From assembly GCA_021397835.1 (NCBI GenBank), contig JAJFZO010000407.1, positions 4,402,001 to 4,466,000 on the forward strand: a stretch of DNA of 64,000 nt, in the 5' to 3' direction. Both the position numbers and the translations under genes were made by a program. Below the pieces are notes generated by a model that did no database searches, had not been told where the DNA came from, and saw nothing but the letters and a program-made list of their open reading frames with translations. The first letter of the stretch is position 1. Each line of letters opens with the position of its first letter. This document shows positions 1-13,460 of this stretch, one piece after another. The DNA comes from Moringa oleifera (Eukaryota; Streptophyta; Magnoliopsida; Brassicales; Moringaceae).

Positions 1-3000
1 CATGAAAAAGCTTCACTACCCAATTAATTTGACAATGTGGGTAGACTACGGTGGCACGGATTTTCTTTCTCTTTCTTTCCTTTTTAATCTTGTTTTTCCC
101 TTTGTCCGTATCTTTTCAATGCCTCTGCCGACTATCGTACCAGAGATTCGTATACCATCTTTGAGTCACAAAGAAGACCGTATTTTTTCTTTTTCCAAAT
201 ATAATGTCTATTCCAACCTCCACAAATTCCTTCGCTTCGTTGCTATTACATTTATACCTTCGTTACTATTCTTTCTGTTTTTGCGTTGAAGAACAACCCC
301 CCCCCCCCCCCCTTCTCTCTCATTTCCTTTCCTTCATCATTATCTCTCCTTTTAAGTTAATCTTCTGATTAATCATTATTATCGTACAAAATATGGGGTT
401 TACCCCTTAAGCTTCACTTGAGAAAAGTTAGGATGAGGACATGTCTATTTTACTTGCCGCAAACCCCCTTTCCAAATTTACATAGATAATTGTGAGAATT
501 TCACATGGCCGTATAGAAGCTTCAAGAAGCATAGAGGTTCTTCTGATTAATGACTTTAATCGTGATAAATTAATACTAAAATCAATCTGATCGGTTGTAT
601 TTGATTTTTTATCAATTTTTTGAAATCATAAAAATAAACAGAAAATCTTAATTTTGATGAATTCCACATTATTTCAGTTAATATGTTAATATATATATAT
701 ATATATATGTGTGTGTATGCATTAACGAGTTTAACAAAATTTAAATTTTTATAATAAATAGTTAGGTGAGAATAAAAAACAACCTCAAATTATACTCACT
801 TTTTTTTTACATTTCAAAATATCTGTTGAAAAAATAAAAAAATAAAATTATTTAAATTAAAAATTTTATATAATAATTTTTAATAGACATAAAAACATAT
901 TCAAATTACCACTTATATAAAAAAAATCAAATCTTTTTGTTGGTAACAAAATTTACATAATAAAATTTTATACCTTAATCATTTTTGAAGCATTTTTAAT
1001 AACGAAAATATTTTTGCTTTATAACGATAATTTATATTTAAATTAATTACATTAATATATTTATATTAACATTAAAAATAAAATTTCCTTTTTATAGTTA
1101 CCCAAAATAATTCTTACATTGAATATTTTGGTTTTGGGGTTAAATTATTTGATTTATCACAATGTTATACCGTGATTAGAAAGATCAAAAGAGAGCTCAT
1201 GTGAGATGTTTTCACAGTAACATTTCTCAAGATTAATAAAGATTGATGCCTGAGGCTGACCCCAAAAAATGTCTATATTTTGCACTGACTTAGATGATTA
1301 CCACCCCCATTAATGGCAAATATGGGATCATAATATAAGATTATATGATTTTGATCTTCTATTAAGTCATCCCATTAACATCTTTTATCTCTATTGGGTA
1401 AACATTTAATCAAGATTATACCATGTGGGTCATTCTTATTATCTTATATTAACAATTTTTTTAATCACCAAGCTGTATCATTTCCTAATTGTTGGGTGTC
1501 GGTCCGTGTGACTTTATTGATTTACAGAAGGTTCTAACTTTATGATAATTACATTGACCAAATTGGCTTGGTTTCTTTCTTCTCTTACATCACAAATCGC
1601 CCTCTACGGTCCTATAATCAACTGTCCTTTTTAATCGTGTCTCATCTTAATTTGTGTTGAGTTGATCAGGACTCATTCCTAATGTGAACACAGAGGGATT
1701 CCAGAAAAAGTTTGAAAAAATAAAGTTAATAATATTAAATTTTAAAGTAAATATCATAAAAATGTTTGAATTATATTTATATTTATTTTATAGTTTAAAA
1801 TATTGACCAAATTAGTCATATATTAATTTTATTTAACTTAAACTCCATCAAAAAATTTAAAATATTTAAATTAAGAGTATTATATGATAAATTTCGACTT
1901 ACAACTATTTTTAAGTATAAAAAACATTCAAACCATCATCATAAAAAATTTTTATTTTTTAAAATTTCATAAATCTCAAACTAAATTAGATTATTTGTTA
2001 TATAATTAAAATAATTAATGTTATAAATTAAATTAAAAATAAGTATAGTTGAAAGTTTTTTAATATTTACTTTAATTTTTATAATTAATATTACATTTAC
2101 TCATATTATATTATAAACATAATTTATTTTAAAGTCAATTATATGGTAAAACTACTAATAGATTAAAAACGTTGCTAAAAAGTTTGAAGAATAAAAATTG
2201 TGTTTACTTTCCAGTGGATTATTTTCATATAATATAAGATATTAAGACTTGAATAGTTAATCATGATACTTTGGGGAATATTTTTACTATGGTCTTTATT
2301 TAATTTAATTATTTTTTATTGGATCAAGCTATACATAAACCAAGCAATTTAAGTATGAAAAAAACCATAATGTATATTTAATAAATTCTTTATTGTTCTT
2401 GATATAAACAGCGTGTCCAAGGCATATGAAATATGCTTATATGTAAAAATTGAAAAAATTCATCCGGACAAAATTTAATTACATTACTCAACTTTGGCAT
2501 AAAATAATACTATTTTGGCTATTTGTCATTAATTATATTTTATTCTTGGGGAAATAAATACAACAAATTGCATTATTACAATTTCTTTAAATGTGCTTAA
2601 AATTTAATGAAATGGAGCCAAAATTCACCAGAGGTGATCATGTGATGGGTGTGGGGTGGGCCCAGCATCAGGGACTCTTTGCCCAAAAGTGTACGGAGTG
2701 GCAGGAAAGTAAATTTTTGAAATAGAAGGGTGGATAATGGAAATTTCTATTTACGGGAAATATCCCAAATTCTCTCGAACTCGCGTCCTGACTCGTATCC
2801 CGAAAACAAAGAACCCTCCACTGACTCGGAGGGGCGCCTTGGAAATTGCACCCTCTTTGACTCGCCTCTCTATCTCTCTGCATCTAGAGCGTCCCCCATT
2901 ATCGTACATGACGCCCCAAACTGCCTCCTGACCACGCGCTTCCCCAGAGGCGTTTGCTCACTCTGCCCTCTCAAATTCATATTAAATTAACTCCTAAATA

Positions 3001-4046
3001 CAATATTTGATAAATTAATATCGTGAAGGTTTATGAGTGCATGATAGATAATGTGTGGCTTCGGCGACCATGAGCCGGCAGGGCCAGTGTTAGTGAGGAA
3101 TGAGGTGATGCGTCACATCACAGCTTTTCAGTTCATTCCTGATGCGCCACGTGGTGGTCAAAGATTTGCCTCCCTCCCAGTCCCTATTGATACACACACT
3201 TTAGCAGATCCTGCAGTTTTATACAATTTCTCAAAATAAAATAAATTAACTATTCACGTTATAATATCATATTTATTATTATTATATTTGCAATAAAGGA
3301 GGGACCTTCTAATTTTGCTCTCTCCGGTGCTGAAAAAAATGAAAAAAAAAAAGGGTGAGAATAAGACACGCTGTGAATATCGGAGGTCAAGAAGTCAAAG
3401 AGGGACATAGGATATAAACGTGATTGATCATCATGGCGGATAAGGGCCCCACAACCCGACAAATCCAGTGTGATACGTATACTGTCCAGATATGAGTAAT
3501 GCACCAACGACAGAACCAGACTCAGCGCCCCCACCCTTAATTTCAAGGTAATGATTATGTGCTGCACCTAACCCCCATTATAGTGAATGGACATCCCCAC
3601 TCTACTCCTCTTATCAATTTCCCAGCCCAATATTCATTTTCCTTCTGAAAATTTTCCCTAAAAATGAAAAAGTATTTTTTTAAAAAAATTTTTAAATTAT
3701 TTTTCTATAATAGAGATTAGTTTTTAAATAATCCAAAAAATTATTAATAATTTTTTTCCAAATGATATGAATTAGGCCCCCCTCTAAGGATAGTGAGAAC
3801 ATTAATTTTTTTCAAAAATAAAAAATTTATTTTGAACAATGGGCTTGTGGGCTAGTTTCAGTATAGGGACTTAGGCCTTTGAGCCAAGTTGGGGTACATG
3901 GACTTGGCCCATGCCCAGTTTTGTCTAAATGTTCGGTTTGTGCAACATGAACCGACGCCGTATTTCTGAGTGAGGGACTCAGATGGGAAATTAATACGAT
4001 GAATTGGATCTAAGCCCAATGAAGACTCCTCCCAAAAGTTTTCAAC
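1..4046. other. AT-rich intergenic region, no gene recognised
   Basis: No coding region could be supported. The region has a run of 16 C at 297-312, an (AT)n tract near 691-709 and long A/T-rich stretches. Two islands near 2600-2990 and 3050-3570 are richer in G+C and look promoter-like: a G-box core CCACGTGG next to GGTCAA near 3148-3160, and GGGCCC motifs. The open frames here are short and have no recognisable domain. Confidence 0.6.
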
Positions 4047-4055
4047 TTTCCCGCC
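4047..4055 (+). promoter_or_regulatory. E2F-type site upstream of BRCA2
   Basis: The sequence TTTCCCGCC lies about 125 bases before the BRCA2 start codon and matches the E2F consensus TTTSSCGC. E2F/DP factors drive S-phase expression of plant DNA replication and repair genes, so the site suits BRCA2. A GGCCCA (site II type) motif lies further upstream at 3906-3911. Binding is inferred from the motif only. Confidence 0.5.
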
Positions 4056-4179
4056 TTCTCAAAGCGAATGTTTTTCTGACCGTACGAGCGGAAACAGATA
4101 CATTCAGTTTTATCGGCTTAAGTTTCAAGCTCTTTTGCGGATTGTTAAGTTTCCCACTGAATATCAAATCATTGGGGGC

Positions 4180-6133
4180 ATGTCAAGGTGGAAGATCTTC
4201 TCGGACGCCGGTGATAATAGTTTCCGGTGGGGGATATGTGGACGGATCGTTCGACCCGAATCGGATTATGGCCCGACCCGAAACATCGAATCAGGCCTGC
4301 CTCTCCCTTCCATGGCTGATCTCTTGCTTCAAGGTGAGTTCTTCATTGATGTATCACCTTCCTCTGTGTATTGTATATGTATAAGTGTATGCATATGCTA
4401 TGAAAATTTTATGTAATTTAGGATGCTCGAAGCTTTTGGAGAGAGGAGATGAGGGAGCTGGGAAATTGCCGATGTTTACGACCGGATTAGGGAAACCGGT
4501 GGTTTTGAAAGAGTCTTCGATGGCTAAGGCGTTGTCTGTTCTCGGTGATGATGACCCAGCTGATTCGCGTAGTTGTTTCATCTTTCTCTTATTTATTCTT
4601 TCCTTTTCTTTTATCTACATGTTCCTTTCTCCTTTGTGTATTTTTGCCTCGTTTCAGCTTTGATGACATTTAATTTGATGAATAACCCTATTGTCTTGCC
4701 ACTGATATTTTCTATGCAACAAAAAAATGATACAGATTATTGCTTTATGAAATAGTAAAGCATATTGATGGATAGCCGTTGCTATGGTATTTGCAAGGCG
4801 AGAAGATATTTGTAGTTTGTTATGTAATACTGTGAAAACTGCTTGTTTTACCTGTAATGTCTTAATGCAGATGATGTGTTTCAAAGCAATGATGCATTCA
4901 GTTTATCCAATTCTCTTTTTCAAACTGGTTCCGGGAAAATGGTCAATATTTCTTCTGCTGGTCTGGTCAGAGCCAAGAAATTATTGGGATTGGAAGAAGA
5001 TAATGTTCGTTCTGATTTGTATGTGCAAGGTGCAACAATGCTGCCCTTCTCCAATGAGCAGTATGGGTGCGAGAAATCATTAAACTTGGATACGAAGGAG
5101 GGAGTGAACAATAGTAGGGTTATGGATGCTATGTCAATCACAAGGCCTACGACAGGATTAGTGGAAAGTAGTTTGAACAATGAGGTTAGCTCAACCCTGA
5201 TACAGTATGAAATACTTAGTTCAAGTGCCAAGGTGCCCCCAGTAAAGTTTCATACGGCTGGTGGGAGATCATTATCTGTTTCCAGTGATGCATTGAAACG
5301 TGCAAAGAGCCTTCTCGGGGACCCTGATTTAGGAAGTTCCTTTGATGAAACGGATGCAAATGATCCATCTTTTATGTTTTCAAAAGACAGAAGACTTGGC
5401 TGTGCTCCATCAAAGAAAGAAAATGATATTTACTCTTCTATTTCTCATCAAGGAACAGCAAAGAGTAAAAACAAGTCAAACAGTTTCACATCCCCTTTGC
5501 AGTCATCTTCAAAGCAATTAAGGTCATTAGTCAATTCAGAAAATATAGCTTTTGGGAGTAACTTGATCAAGAAATTTGATGAAGTTGGTAATGAAAGTGT
5601 TTATGGGTTGAATGTTAATGAGTCCATTATACAGGAGCCCTTAAACAATAGTCCTTCAGCACCAAATTCAGTAGTTAACAATTCTTCAGGGAAAGGTGTT
5701 GGTTCAAGGATTAACCAATTTGGAAGTCCATTTGCTGGGCCGCTGGCTGATATATCAAATTGCATTGGCACAAATTACAAAGATAACAAACAGACTACTA
5801 GTGTGAAGAGGAAACTTGGAAGGACAAGTTCAGTTTCTCCATTTAAGAGGCCTCGAAGTACCAAGTTCTCTACTCCATTGAAAGAAAATGTTTCAATTAT
5901 TCCTAGTGGTAAATTCTTTGAGTTCTTTGAAGTAACTTTGTTCATGGTGGTAATCATAACTTATGCTCATTATTTTTCTTTCATCAGGTTTATCTACTTT
6001 ATCGTCTGACCGTTCCTGCTCCAGAAGAGTGGTTTCCACTAGATTTCCCTTTCAAATTCCTAGAATGAATGTCAACAAATATTTTGGAGGGCCTCCGTCA
6101 GCCCAAAGCAAGGTAAACAGTTTCTTAATCTTG

Positions 6134-6170
<37 letters not shown>

Positions 6171-9100
6171 TATATATGATCCTGATGAATTATTTTGCCT
6201 CTGAAAACTTGATTCCATGCTTGCCACTAAGATCTCTTTGTATTCCTGAATGAATTTAGTCAGAGCATTGGCCAGAACGAGTGAGAGAGATAAAATCAGA
6301 TAACGCAGATAAGTATGTGTTTACTGATGAAGCTGGTAGCATTGGAGCTGAAGCTTTTTTCCATATGTTGGTTCAATCTGGAGCTTCTACACAGCATGTT
6401 TCCAAAGAGTAGCTTCTCCGTCCTTTGATATGTTTTTCTTTTTTCTTTTCTTTAATGCCCTTCTTATCTTCAGAGGAAAAAAAAAGGAATGATCTGGAAG
6501 AAAGATTCTTTGTTATTTCCGGGCTATCATGATCTGTGAGAGTCTGGTAACAGGACTTGTTGCTTGAAACTTGTGATGATAACATTTGGCATATAAGAAA
6601 GGTTGATGGTGTTGTACTGGATTGGGTGTGACCTGTAAGTAGTTCCAGTTGGTCTGGCAGTATAGATGGTTCTATAAGGGACAGTTTTGTTCTTTCTATG
6701 GTGAAAATTTGTCATAAAATTGTTTGTGGAACATATAAAACTTCATTGTTGGAATGTTCGCACTTTTTCAGTAATGTACTTATCAAATCATCTATTAGAA
6801 TTTTTGAATTTTGTTGATTTTGGCCTTGTGTATTCAGGTGGGTCCAAAACCACTATAAGTGGATAGTCTGGAAGCTTGCAAGTTATGAGAGATGCTATCC
6901 AGCCAAAGCTATGGGAAAATTTTTGACAGTCTCCAATGTACTTGAGGAACTAAAGTACAGGTATCTGAAGTTTGTGAAGATATGCTTATGTTTGGGTATT
7001 TATAAAATTCATGGTTTCCTTATTCTGTTTAAATAGATATGAAAGAGAAGTGAATCATGGTCACGGCTCTGCAATTAAGAGGATTTTGGATGGTGATGCA
7101 TCTGCTTCTTCAATGATGGTTCTCTGCATTTCAGCTATTCACTTAAATTGTGAATCAAAGATTGGTATTCAGTCCATGGCAACAAATGGACCTGATACTA
7201 GTAATATTGCAAAAGTAGAAGTAACTGATGGGTGGTAAGAATACTTTTTCTTTACAGTATAAACCATGTTCAAAGTCTTTTGCATTGTAAAATTCATCTT
7301 GAGCTCATAGGTATTCAATGGATGCTCTTTTGGACATATCGCTGTCAAAGCGGCTTGCTGCTGGAAAACTGTTTGTGGGACAGAAACTTAGAGTAAATGT
7401 TTTTCTTTGTGATTTGTTTCATTCACACTGTCATTTAAAGTATTTTGGATGGACTTCACCCTTGCTTACAGTTTGATTTGTTATTTGAAGGTCTCCGGAG
7501 CAGGATTATATGGCTGGGTTGGGCCCATTTCACCTATTGAGGTTGAAGATTTTAGTTTTTAATTGAAATTTTGGGAAAATCTGACTTTCTTTTGCTTGCA
7601 ATATTTCTCACCTTTTCCCTCTGAAAGTTTAGGCATCAAAGACTGTCAGTTTACTGTTGAACATCAATGGGACATATAGAGCTCATTGGGATGATCAACT
7701 GGGATTTTGTGAGCACTGTTTTGATTATTTAGCATTCTCTTGACCAAATTTACATGGCTGTAGTATGTAACCTTCATTTCCTTGCCTCTTATGCATCAGT
7801 TTCCCATTGATCTCTTCAGGTAAAAGTGCTGGTGCTCCTTTGGCTTTTAGGTGTATAAAGAGTGATGGGGGTCCTGTTCCCAGTACTTTAGTTGGACTCA
7901 CAAGAATATACCCTGTTTTGTACAAAGAGAGGTAACCAAATACTGCTACTTTTTTACAGCAAACTTGAAATGATAGCTTGCACCATTAAGTGAAAAGTAT
8001 ATTTTCCTCTCGTCCAGGTTAAAGAATGGCAAATCAATAGTTAGATCAGAGAGGATGGAGATTCAAATGAGGCAATTGCACAACCAGAGGTAAGTTACCC
8101 ACACCTACTTTTTTCAAAATTCAGTGGTCATGAATTTTTAGTTCTCTTCAATTTGGTGACTTCAGTTGATTATTTTACCTGTATGCTGAGTGAAACCAAT
8201 TTGCATACATTAGTCCATCCATAGTTTCTAATACATACGGAGAAATTGACATATATTAATTAGAGATAAATACAAAAACTGCCCTTGTAGTTTAGCACTT
8301 TCGCATCTGTGCGATTTAAGTATGACAAAATCCTTTTGTGATATACTCTATTAAAAACAAAATGTGCTGTTAAATTTCATTTATTTTGAGTTAAAAAGGT
8401 TGAAAATTGTTATTAATGTTTTTTGGTTCTTTCCTTATCTTTCTTCTTTCTTCTTCGGAGAGCCAAATAAAAACCAACTTTCTTCTTCTTTTTCTTGTTT
8501 TTGTCATGAAAGGAATACTATTTGAATAATCCAAACATAATTTTGCTCTGTATTTACGTTATGTTAATTGTTCAAAAACTATATAAAGCCAAATTAGCAT
8601 GAGGATAGCTGTGAGTGTCAGTTTCATTGTTGAAAATAATTAGCAAGCATAGCAATAGTATGACCTGTTTGTACGATTTACAGGTCAAATCTTGAAAGAA
8701 AAATTTGGCCTCCTTCAATTTAAGCATTTTTTTCCAGCTTGACAAACATTTGATCTCAAGTTACCGTCCTGCATCACCTATATATATTTCTTGAATCAAA
8801 TTTTGCCATACTTGATCTTTCTTTTCGACAGACGTTCAGTTGTTGTAGAAGGCATTGTATCTGAGTACCAGAAAGGCGTTAATGATTTTCCTATCCATGA
8901 TGAGACTGATAATGAAGAAGGTGCAAGGATTTTAAAAATTCTTGAGACAGCTGCTGAACCAGAAGTTCTAATGGCGGAAATGAGTCCGGAGCAACTGGCA
9001 TCATTTGCTGCATATAAAGCAAAACTAGAGGTGAGTTTTAAATAATTTGTTTCAAAGGCAAATCTCATGTAGTAAGTGGCTGTTAACGATGGCAATTTTG

Positions 9101-11202
9101 ATTTAGGCAACTAGGCTAACAGAGATGGAGAAATCAATTCAGAGAGCTCTGGAAGATGACGGTTTAAGTGATAGAGAAGTCACACCTTTTATGAGACTAA
9201 GGGTGACAGGATTAACCACTCGAAACTATCAAGGAAAGGCCAGTCCCAAAGAAGGAATAATAACTATCTGGAATCCAATAGAAATGCAGGTATATACAAT
9301 TATTTGGTGCTGCTTCAGTGCCTCCTTGTTTTTGATATTTTTATTTGCTAAAAGCATCTCTGTCTCTCTATCTCTCTCCTCCCCCCTCCCCCCTTGTCCA
9401 CCTAATTTAACACGATCACAATCCCAAAACTGTCTTACATCTTTAGTAAATGTCTTGAGGCATGTATATATGCTTATAAGCTGATTGTGAGCACCATGTT
9501 ATGTTTTTCTCAGTACATGTTTCCTTCTTAAATTCTGTGGGCTTAATCTTCAGCATTGTGGGAACACTTTCTTGCTTTATTTCACCAAATATATTTCCTA
9601 ATGAAACAGCAAAATGAGCTTGTTGAGGGGCATATATATAATATCAAAGGGCTCGTACCGACAAACTCAGATTCAGGAACCCTTTATTTACAAGCAAGAG
9701 GATCTACCACGCAATTGCAGCCTTTGCCTCCTGAAGCAATTCAACACTTTAAGTAAGTCTTACATTTTTCTTTTTGGCTGTCATAATTGAATTTAACTCA
9801 TAGTTGCTTCTGCAGCCCGTTCTTCAATCCCCGGAAATCAGTCTTAATTTCGGAGCTGGGTGAAGTTCCTCTCTCCAGGTAAATCTCTTTTTAAATCTTT
9901 CTCTACCAATTCTTTTGCCTCTTTCTTCTTAGAGAACTTTAGTGAACTTATTCATGTTCATCTGTGTTGTCCAGTGAATTTGACATTGCTGCATTTGTTG
10001 TGTATGTCGGAGAGGTTTATGTGGATGCTCTGCAAAGGAAGCAGTGGGTATTTGTGACAGATAGCTCCATTTCAGATTTACAGTCACGAGAAATATCAAA
10101 TTCTTTACTTGCTATAAGCTTCTGCTCACCATACATAGATGATGTCTCATTTACACAAATCAACCATAACCTTGGTGGATCCACAGTGAGTATATGTTAC
10201 TTCGGCAGTCAACTCCAGAATGATATTGCTTCCTGACCAATTTGATTTGGTATAATTTCATGGGTTAAAGATAGCAAATATGAGATTTATAGTCACTTAA
10301 TGTTGCCAACTACCAATGAGATATAAGGAATGACGCACAGAAATAGGGTTCATCTAATGTCCTGATGAGTTGGTTATGCAGTGGCTCTATCCAGGTCTTT
10401 CTAGTCAATGGAAAATGTTCCAACTGGATGAAAATCGCTTCCAATATTAATGTCTAGGTTCATTAGTCATATTCCTTCATTCCCATGACTGCATTATATA
10501 AAATGATAGATCAGCATTGCGAAAAACCTAAAATAGGTAATCTGCAGCCCAGCAACTAACAAATTAGTTCATTTTTTTGCATGAGAATCTATTAGATTTA
10601 CTCAATAATTGAGAGTCGGAATGGTTATCTCCCTTGAAATATATCTCATGCAATACACAGATAAACGTTTATGAGTTCTATTTGTATTTCTATGCCATTG
10701 TAGCTAACAAGCTTTTGGAATTTATATTTCATTGTTGCCCTAAAAGAGCATTATAACTAGACATGCATTTTGATGTCAATGATCCATGCTTTGCTATTAC
10801 CATAATTCTGTTGTCTATAATTACTACTTGCAAAAGAAGCTATTTCTTCTTATTTTGGTGATTTATGTTTCTTCATATTTACAGGTTGGTTTCTGTAATC
10901 TCATCAAGAGAGCAAAAGATCAGAAAAATGAACTCTGGGTTGCTGAAGCAACAGAAAATTCAACCTATTTTCTGAGTTTCAATCAGCCACATTGTTCTCA
11001 CCTCAAAAGTGCTGCTGCTTCTGCAAAGAGATGGACAGAAACCTCTAGCTTGGTGTGTATCATTAAAACAAATCTTAAATATTACATGGCTTGATGTCCA
11101 TCACATATGTTTAATTACTCTTGATGTGTGTATCACCTTATCCAGGCTATTGATAAGCTCAGGGAGAAAGTCTTATTTATAATTGGTGACTGTAAGGACT
11201 AG
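4180..11202 (+). CDS. BRCA2: BRCA2 homolog, homologous recombination mediator
   Basis: BRCA2 loads RAD51/DMC1 onto single-stranded DNA during meiotic and somatic recombination in the nucleus. Translation from the ATG at 4180 gives a plant BRCA2 N-terminus (MSRWKIF, then PLPSMADLLLQGCSKL across the first intron). Three BRC repeats are visible: FTTGLGK in exon 2, FQTGSGK at about 4918 and FHTAGGR at about 5248, each followed by an A-K-x-LLG-like half. The helical domain starts near 6260. The OB-fold DNA-binding region follows through exons near 6839, 7037, 7311, 7492, 7633, 7820, 8019, 8832, 9106, 9610, 9815, 9974 and 10885. The last exon is 11146-11202, ending in TAG. I count about 19 coding exons and roughly 1,118 residues, close to the Arabidopsis proteins. 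All junctions checked keep frame with GT-AG sites, so the gene looks intact. Exact ends of some middle exons are approximate. Confidence 0.93.
6134..6166 (+). repeat. (CA)n microsatellite in a BRCA2 intron
   Basis: About 16 CA units lie just after the donor at 6113, followed by a short AT tract. This is a simple sequence repeat with no coding effect. Confidence 0.9.
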
Positions 11203-12657
11203 GTGCTGCAGCAGTCATATCGAATATTACCAGTAAGCATCCCCTCCACTGTGGGAATTCTTGTTTTGTCACATGATATTAACAGATGTCTCTGCTTCCA
11301 GATTCTGCAATCATATAAATACATTTTTCCTTCATTGTTTTGGTCTTAATATTGGAGATTAAATTATTTTCTGAATGATCTAAAAGAAGTCTTGTGAGGT
11401 GAGACGTTTGGTCACTATTCAAGTTTATTCTTAAAATAACCTTTACAATGTAGGTATAATCTATTGGGACAAATTTCTTAGATGTCTTAAAGCATTAGCT
11501 TATTAAATTTAAAATCCGTGATTGTTGGCTATTGATTTGAATGTCATGAAACTAGATGGTGAAGTTGAAGCTATGAGCATTCTTATCATCTGGGAAGTAG
11601 AGCAGGGCTCAATCTCATCATATCTGTCAGTATATTCATGACTTAAGCTCCATGATTATGTTCTCTCTGCAGGTTTATTCTCAATCAGCATCCATTAAGC
11701 AGTGGAAGCTTTCATGGAAACACCTACGCAAACTGCAGTTCATTGCATGGAGCTTATGTCACATATGGTATAGCCATGGCAGATGTGTGAGACATCAGAG
11801 CCATTGTTGGGGGAGGTGCTTGCCCTCATGAAACCAATTGCTAGAGGCTCAAGTTTTGATGAAACAGTATGTACATAAGTTAAGAGTGAACACAGATTTT
11901 GTATAGGTACTCATCACACTACACGTCTACACCCATCTACTTCTACAAATTTAAATGCTCTTACTATCCATTGATTTGGATATATTCCGAGCATAATTTT
12001 CAGAGGAAAATGAGAAAGAACTTTAATAAACCGATATGGCAGCCAAATTAAGTCATCTGATCAAACCAATCTGATTATGATGTTTAACTTTGGGTTCTGA
12101 TATTCTCATTTCTGCACTTGCTTCTGCTTCATTGCCCCTTCTTTTTACCGACTTTGATTCACACATTGATCACGTAGATATTCCTTAGCAGGATCGGAAA
12201 CAGGCACCCTCATTGTAAGCAGTAACATTCCCTGTTTAACCCGAATGGTTATACCGTTCAATTGCCGTTCAACTCTTAAACGCTCAAATTAATAGGAAAT
12301 CCCAACGATGCTGTCTGAGGGTCTACTGTAACAAAGATAAGGAAGCCTTCCTCCAAACTTTCTCCCTTTTGATTCCTCACTTCTATCCACCTTTACAATA
12401 AACATCTGGCACAAAAATCTAAAGCATGTCCTCTGTAGAATAAGAATTTCTGACCATTAATCATGCCCTGATTTTGCATGGAATAATATCGGTACCACGC
12501 TGTACGTTCAACGTTGCAAGACAAAAATACCCCTACAACTAGGTCCAGGAGCTAACACGTAGAACTATCTGTCCGCATCAGATGGGCACTGCAATATAAA
12601 AGAAACAACCCATCGATTGCATGTGGAAACCAGAAAGGGCAGAGGAAAGAAAGTAAC
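11203..12657. other. BRCA2 3' region and intergenic spacer
   Basis: A possible 3'-UTR intron runs from a GTAAGC donor at 11233 to a polypyrimidine-rich ...CTGCAG acceptor at 11672. The donor is only 30 bases after the BRCA2 stop. The rest, up to the BES1-like gene, shows no coding feature. Confidence 0.35.
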
Positions 12658-13242
12658 ATGGTGGATTTAAAGAGAGGGTGCATCAGGACCAGTAAGGGCC
12701 CATGGGTGGTTCACCGGACCACCAAACAAGGTGGCGTCGTCACCAAATACCGGCTTCCTACAGACAGGGAGAGGCAGAACAACAAGCAGAGGGAGAGACG
12801 GCGGCGAGCGGTGGCTCAGAAGATCTTTGCTGGGCTGAGGGAGCATGGAAAGTACAGGCTCCCAAAGCATGCCGATAACAATGATCTCTTGAAGGCTCTT
12901 TGCGAAGAAGCTGGGTGGCACGTTGAAGATGACGGTACCCTTTACAGAAAGGTGATATTCTGTTAATTTCTTCTACATCGTCCTTTTATGGTACAAAGAT
13001 GAACTGATTTTCTTCATCATCGATCTCATTGTTTGTTCAAACAGAAGGTAATCCTGAAAGTCCCGAGCTCAGCCAGGGTAGAATCTAACGTATCAGTGGT
13101 GGCTGATGAAGAAGAAGAGATGGATTACTGCACCTGCAACACTCGTACTTCAGAATATGCAGTGCTTGTATCCTCTACCATCTCTTACCTCCAAGAAGAG
13201 GATCATGATGTTAACCTCACACTGTCACTCTCACTCGCATAG
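12658..13242 (+). CDS. Short BES1/BZR1-like transcription factor with C-terminal EAR motif
   Basis: BES1/BZR1 proteins are brassinosteroid-response transcription factors binding E-box and BRRE sites. There are two exons: 12658-12951 and 13045-13242, joined in phase 0, giving 163 residues. The N-terminal half carries the family DNA-binding (atypical bHLH) region: [16 protein letters not shown], then [15 protein letters not shown] and [15 protein letters not shown]. Family members are usually about 300-330 residues, with a long Ser/Pro-rich part carrying GSK3 phosphorylation sites and a PEST region. That part is nearly absent here. A short acidic EEEE patch and a C-terminal LTLSLSLA follow, which matches the LxLxL EAR repression motif. 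A plausible reading is a repressor that escapes BIN2-type control. The intron and stop are clean and nothing suggests a pseudogene. Confidence 0.85.
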
Positions 13243-13379
13243 ACAAAGGAACAGCACAGGAAAAACTCGAGTGCTTTCTGCCTCCATTTTCAGCACCCAC
13301 TGCCGAGACCATTTTGCTATTGTTTTTGGCATGAATGAAGAAAAATATTTATTAATGGCTTAACCAGAGGGTTGACAAA

Positions 13380-13419
13380 GTGGAGATGGCCGAGTTGGTC
13401 TAAGGCGCCAGATTAAGGT

Positions 13420-13452
<33 letters not shown>

Positions 13453-13460
13453 TCTCCACA
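13380..13460 (+). tRNA. tRNA-Leu (anticodon AAG)
   Basis: This 81-nt sequence folds as a type II tRNA. The acceptor stem pairs GTGGAGA with TCTCCAC, A is the discriminator, the D-arm is GGCCGAGTTGGTCTAAGGC, and the anticodon stem CCAGA/TCTGG encloses loop TTAAGGT, giving anticodon AAG. There is a long variable arm and a GGTTCAAATCC T-arm. It has no intron. It lies about 140 bases downstream of the BES1-like stop on the same strand. Confidence 0.95.

Noticed and set aside
2..289. 95-codon open frame at the left edge
   Set aside because: Pyrimidine-rich low-complexity DNA gives a Phe/Leu/Ser-rich peptide without domain; next to a run of C. Chance frame.
3051..3239. 62-codon frame near the G-box
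   Set aside because: No domain or splice context; may be part of a regulatory island.
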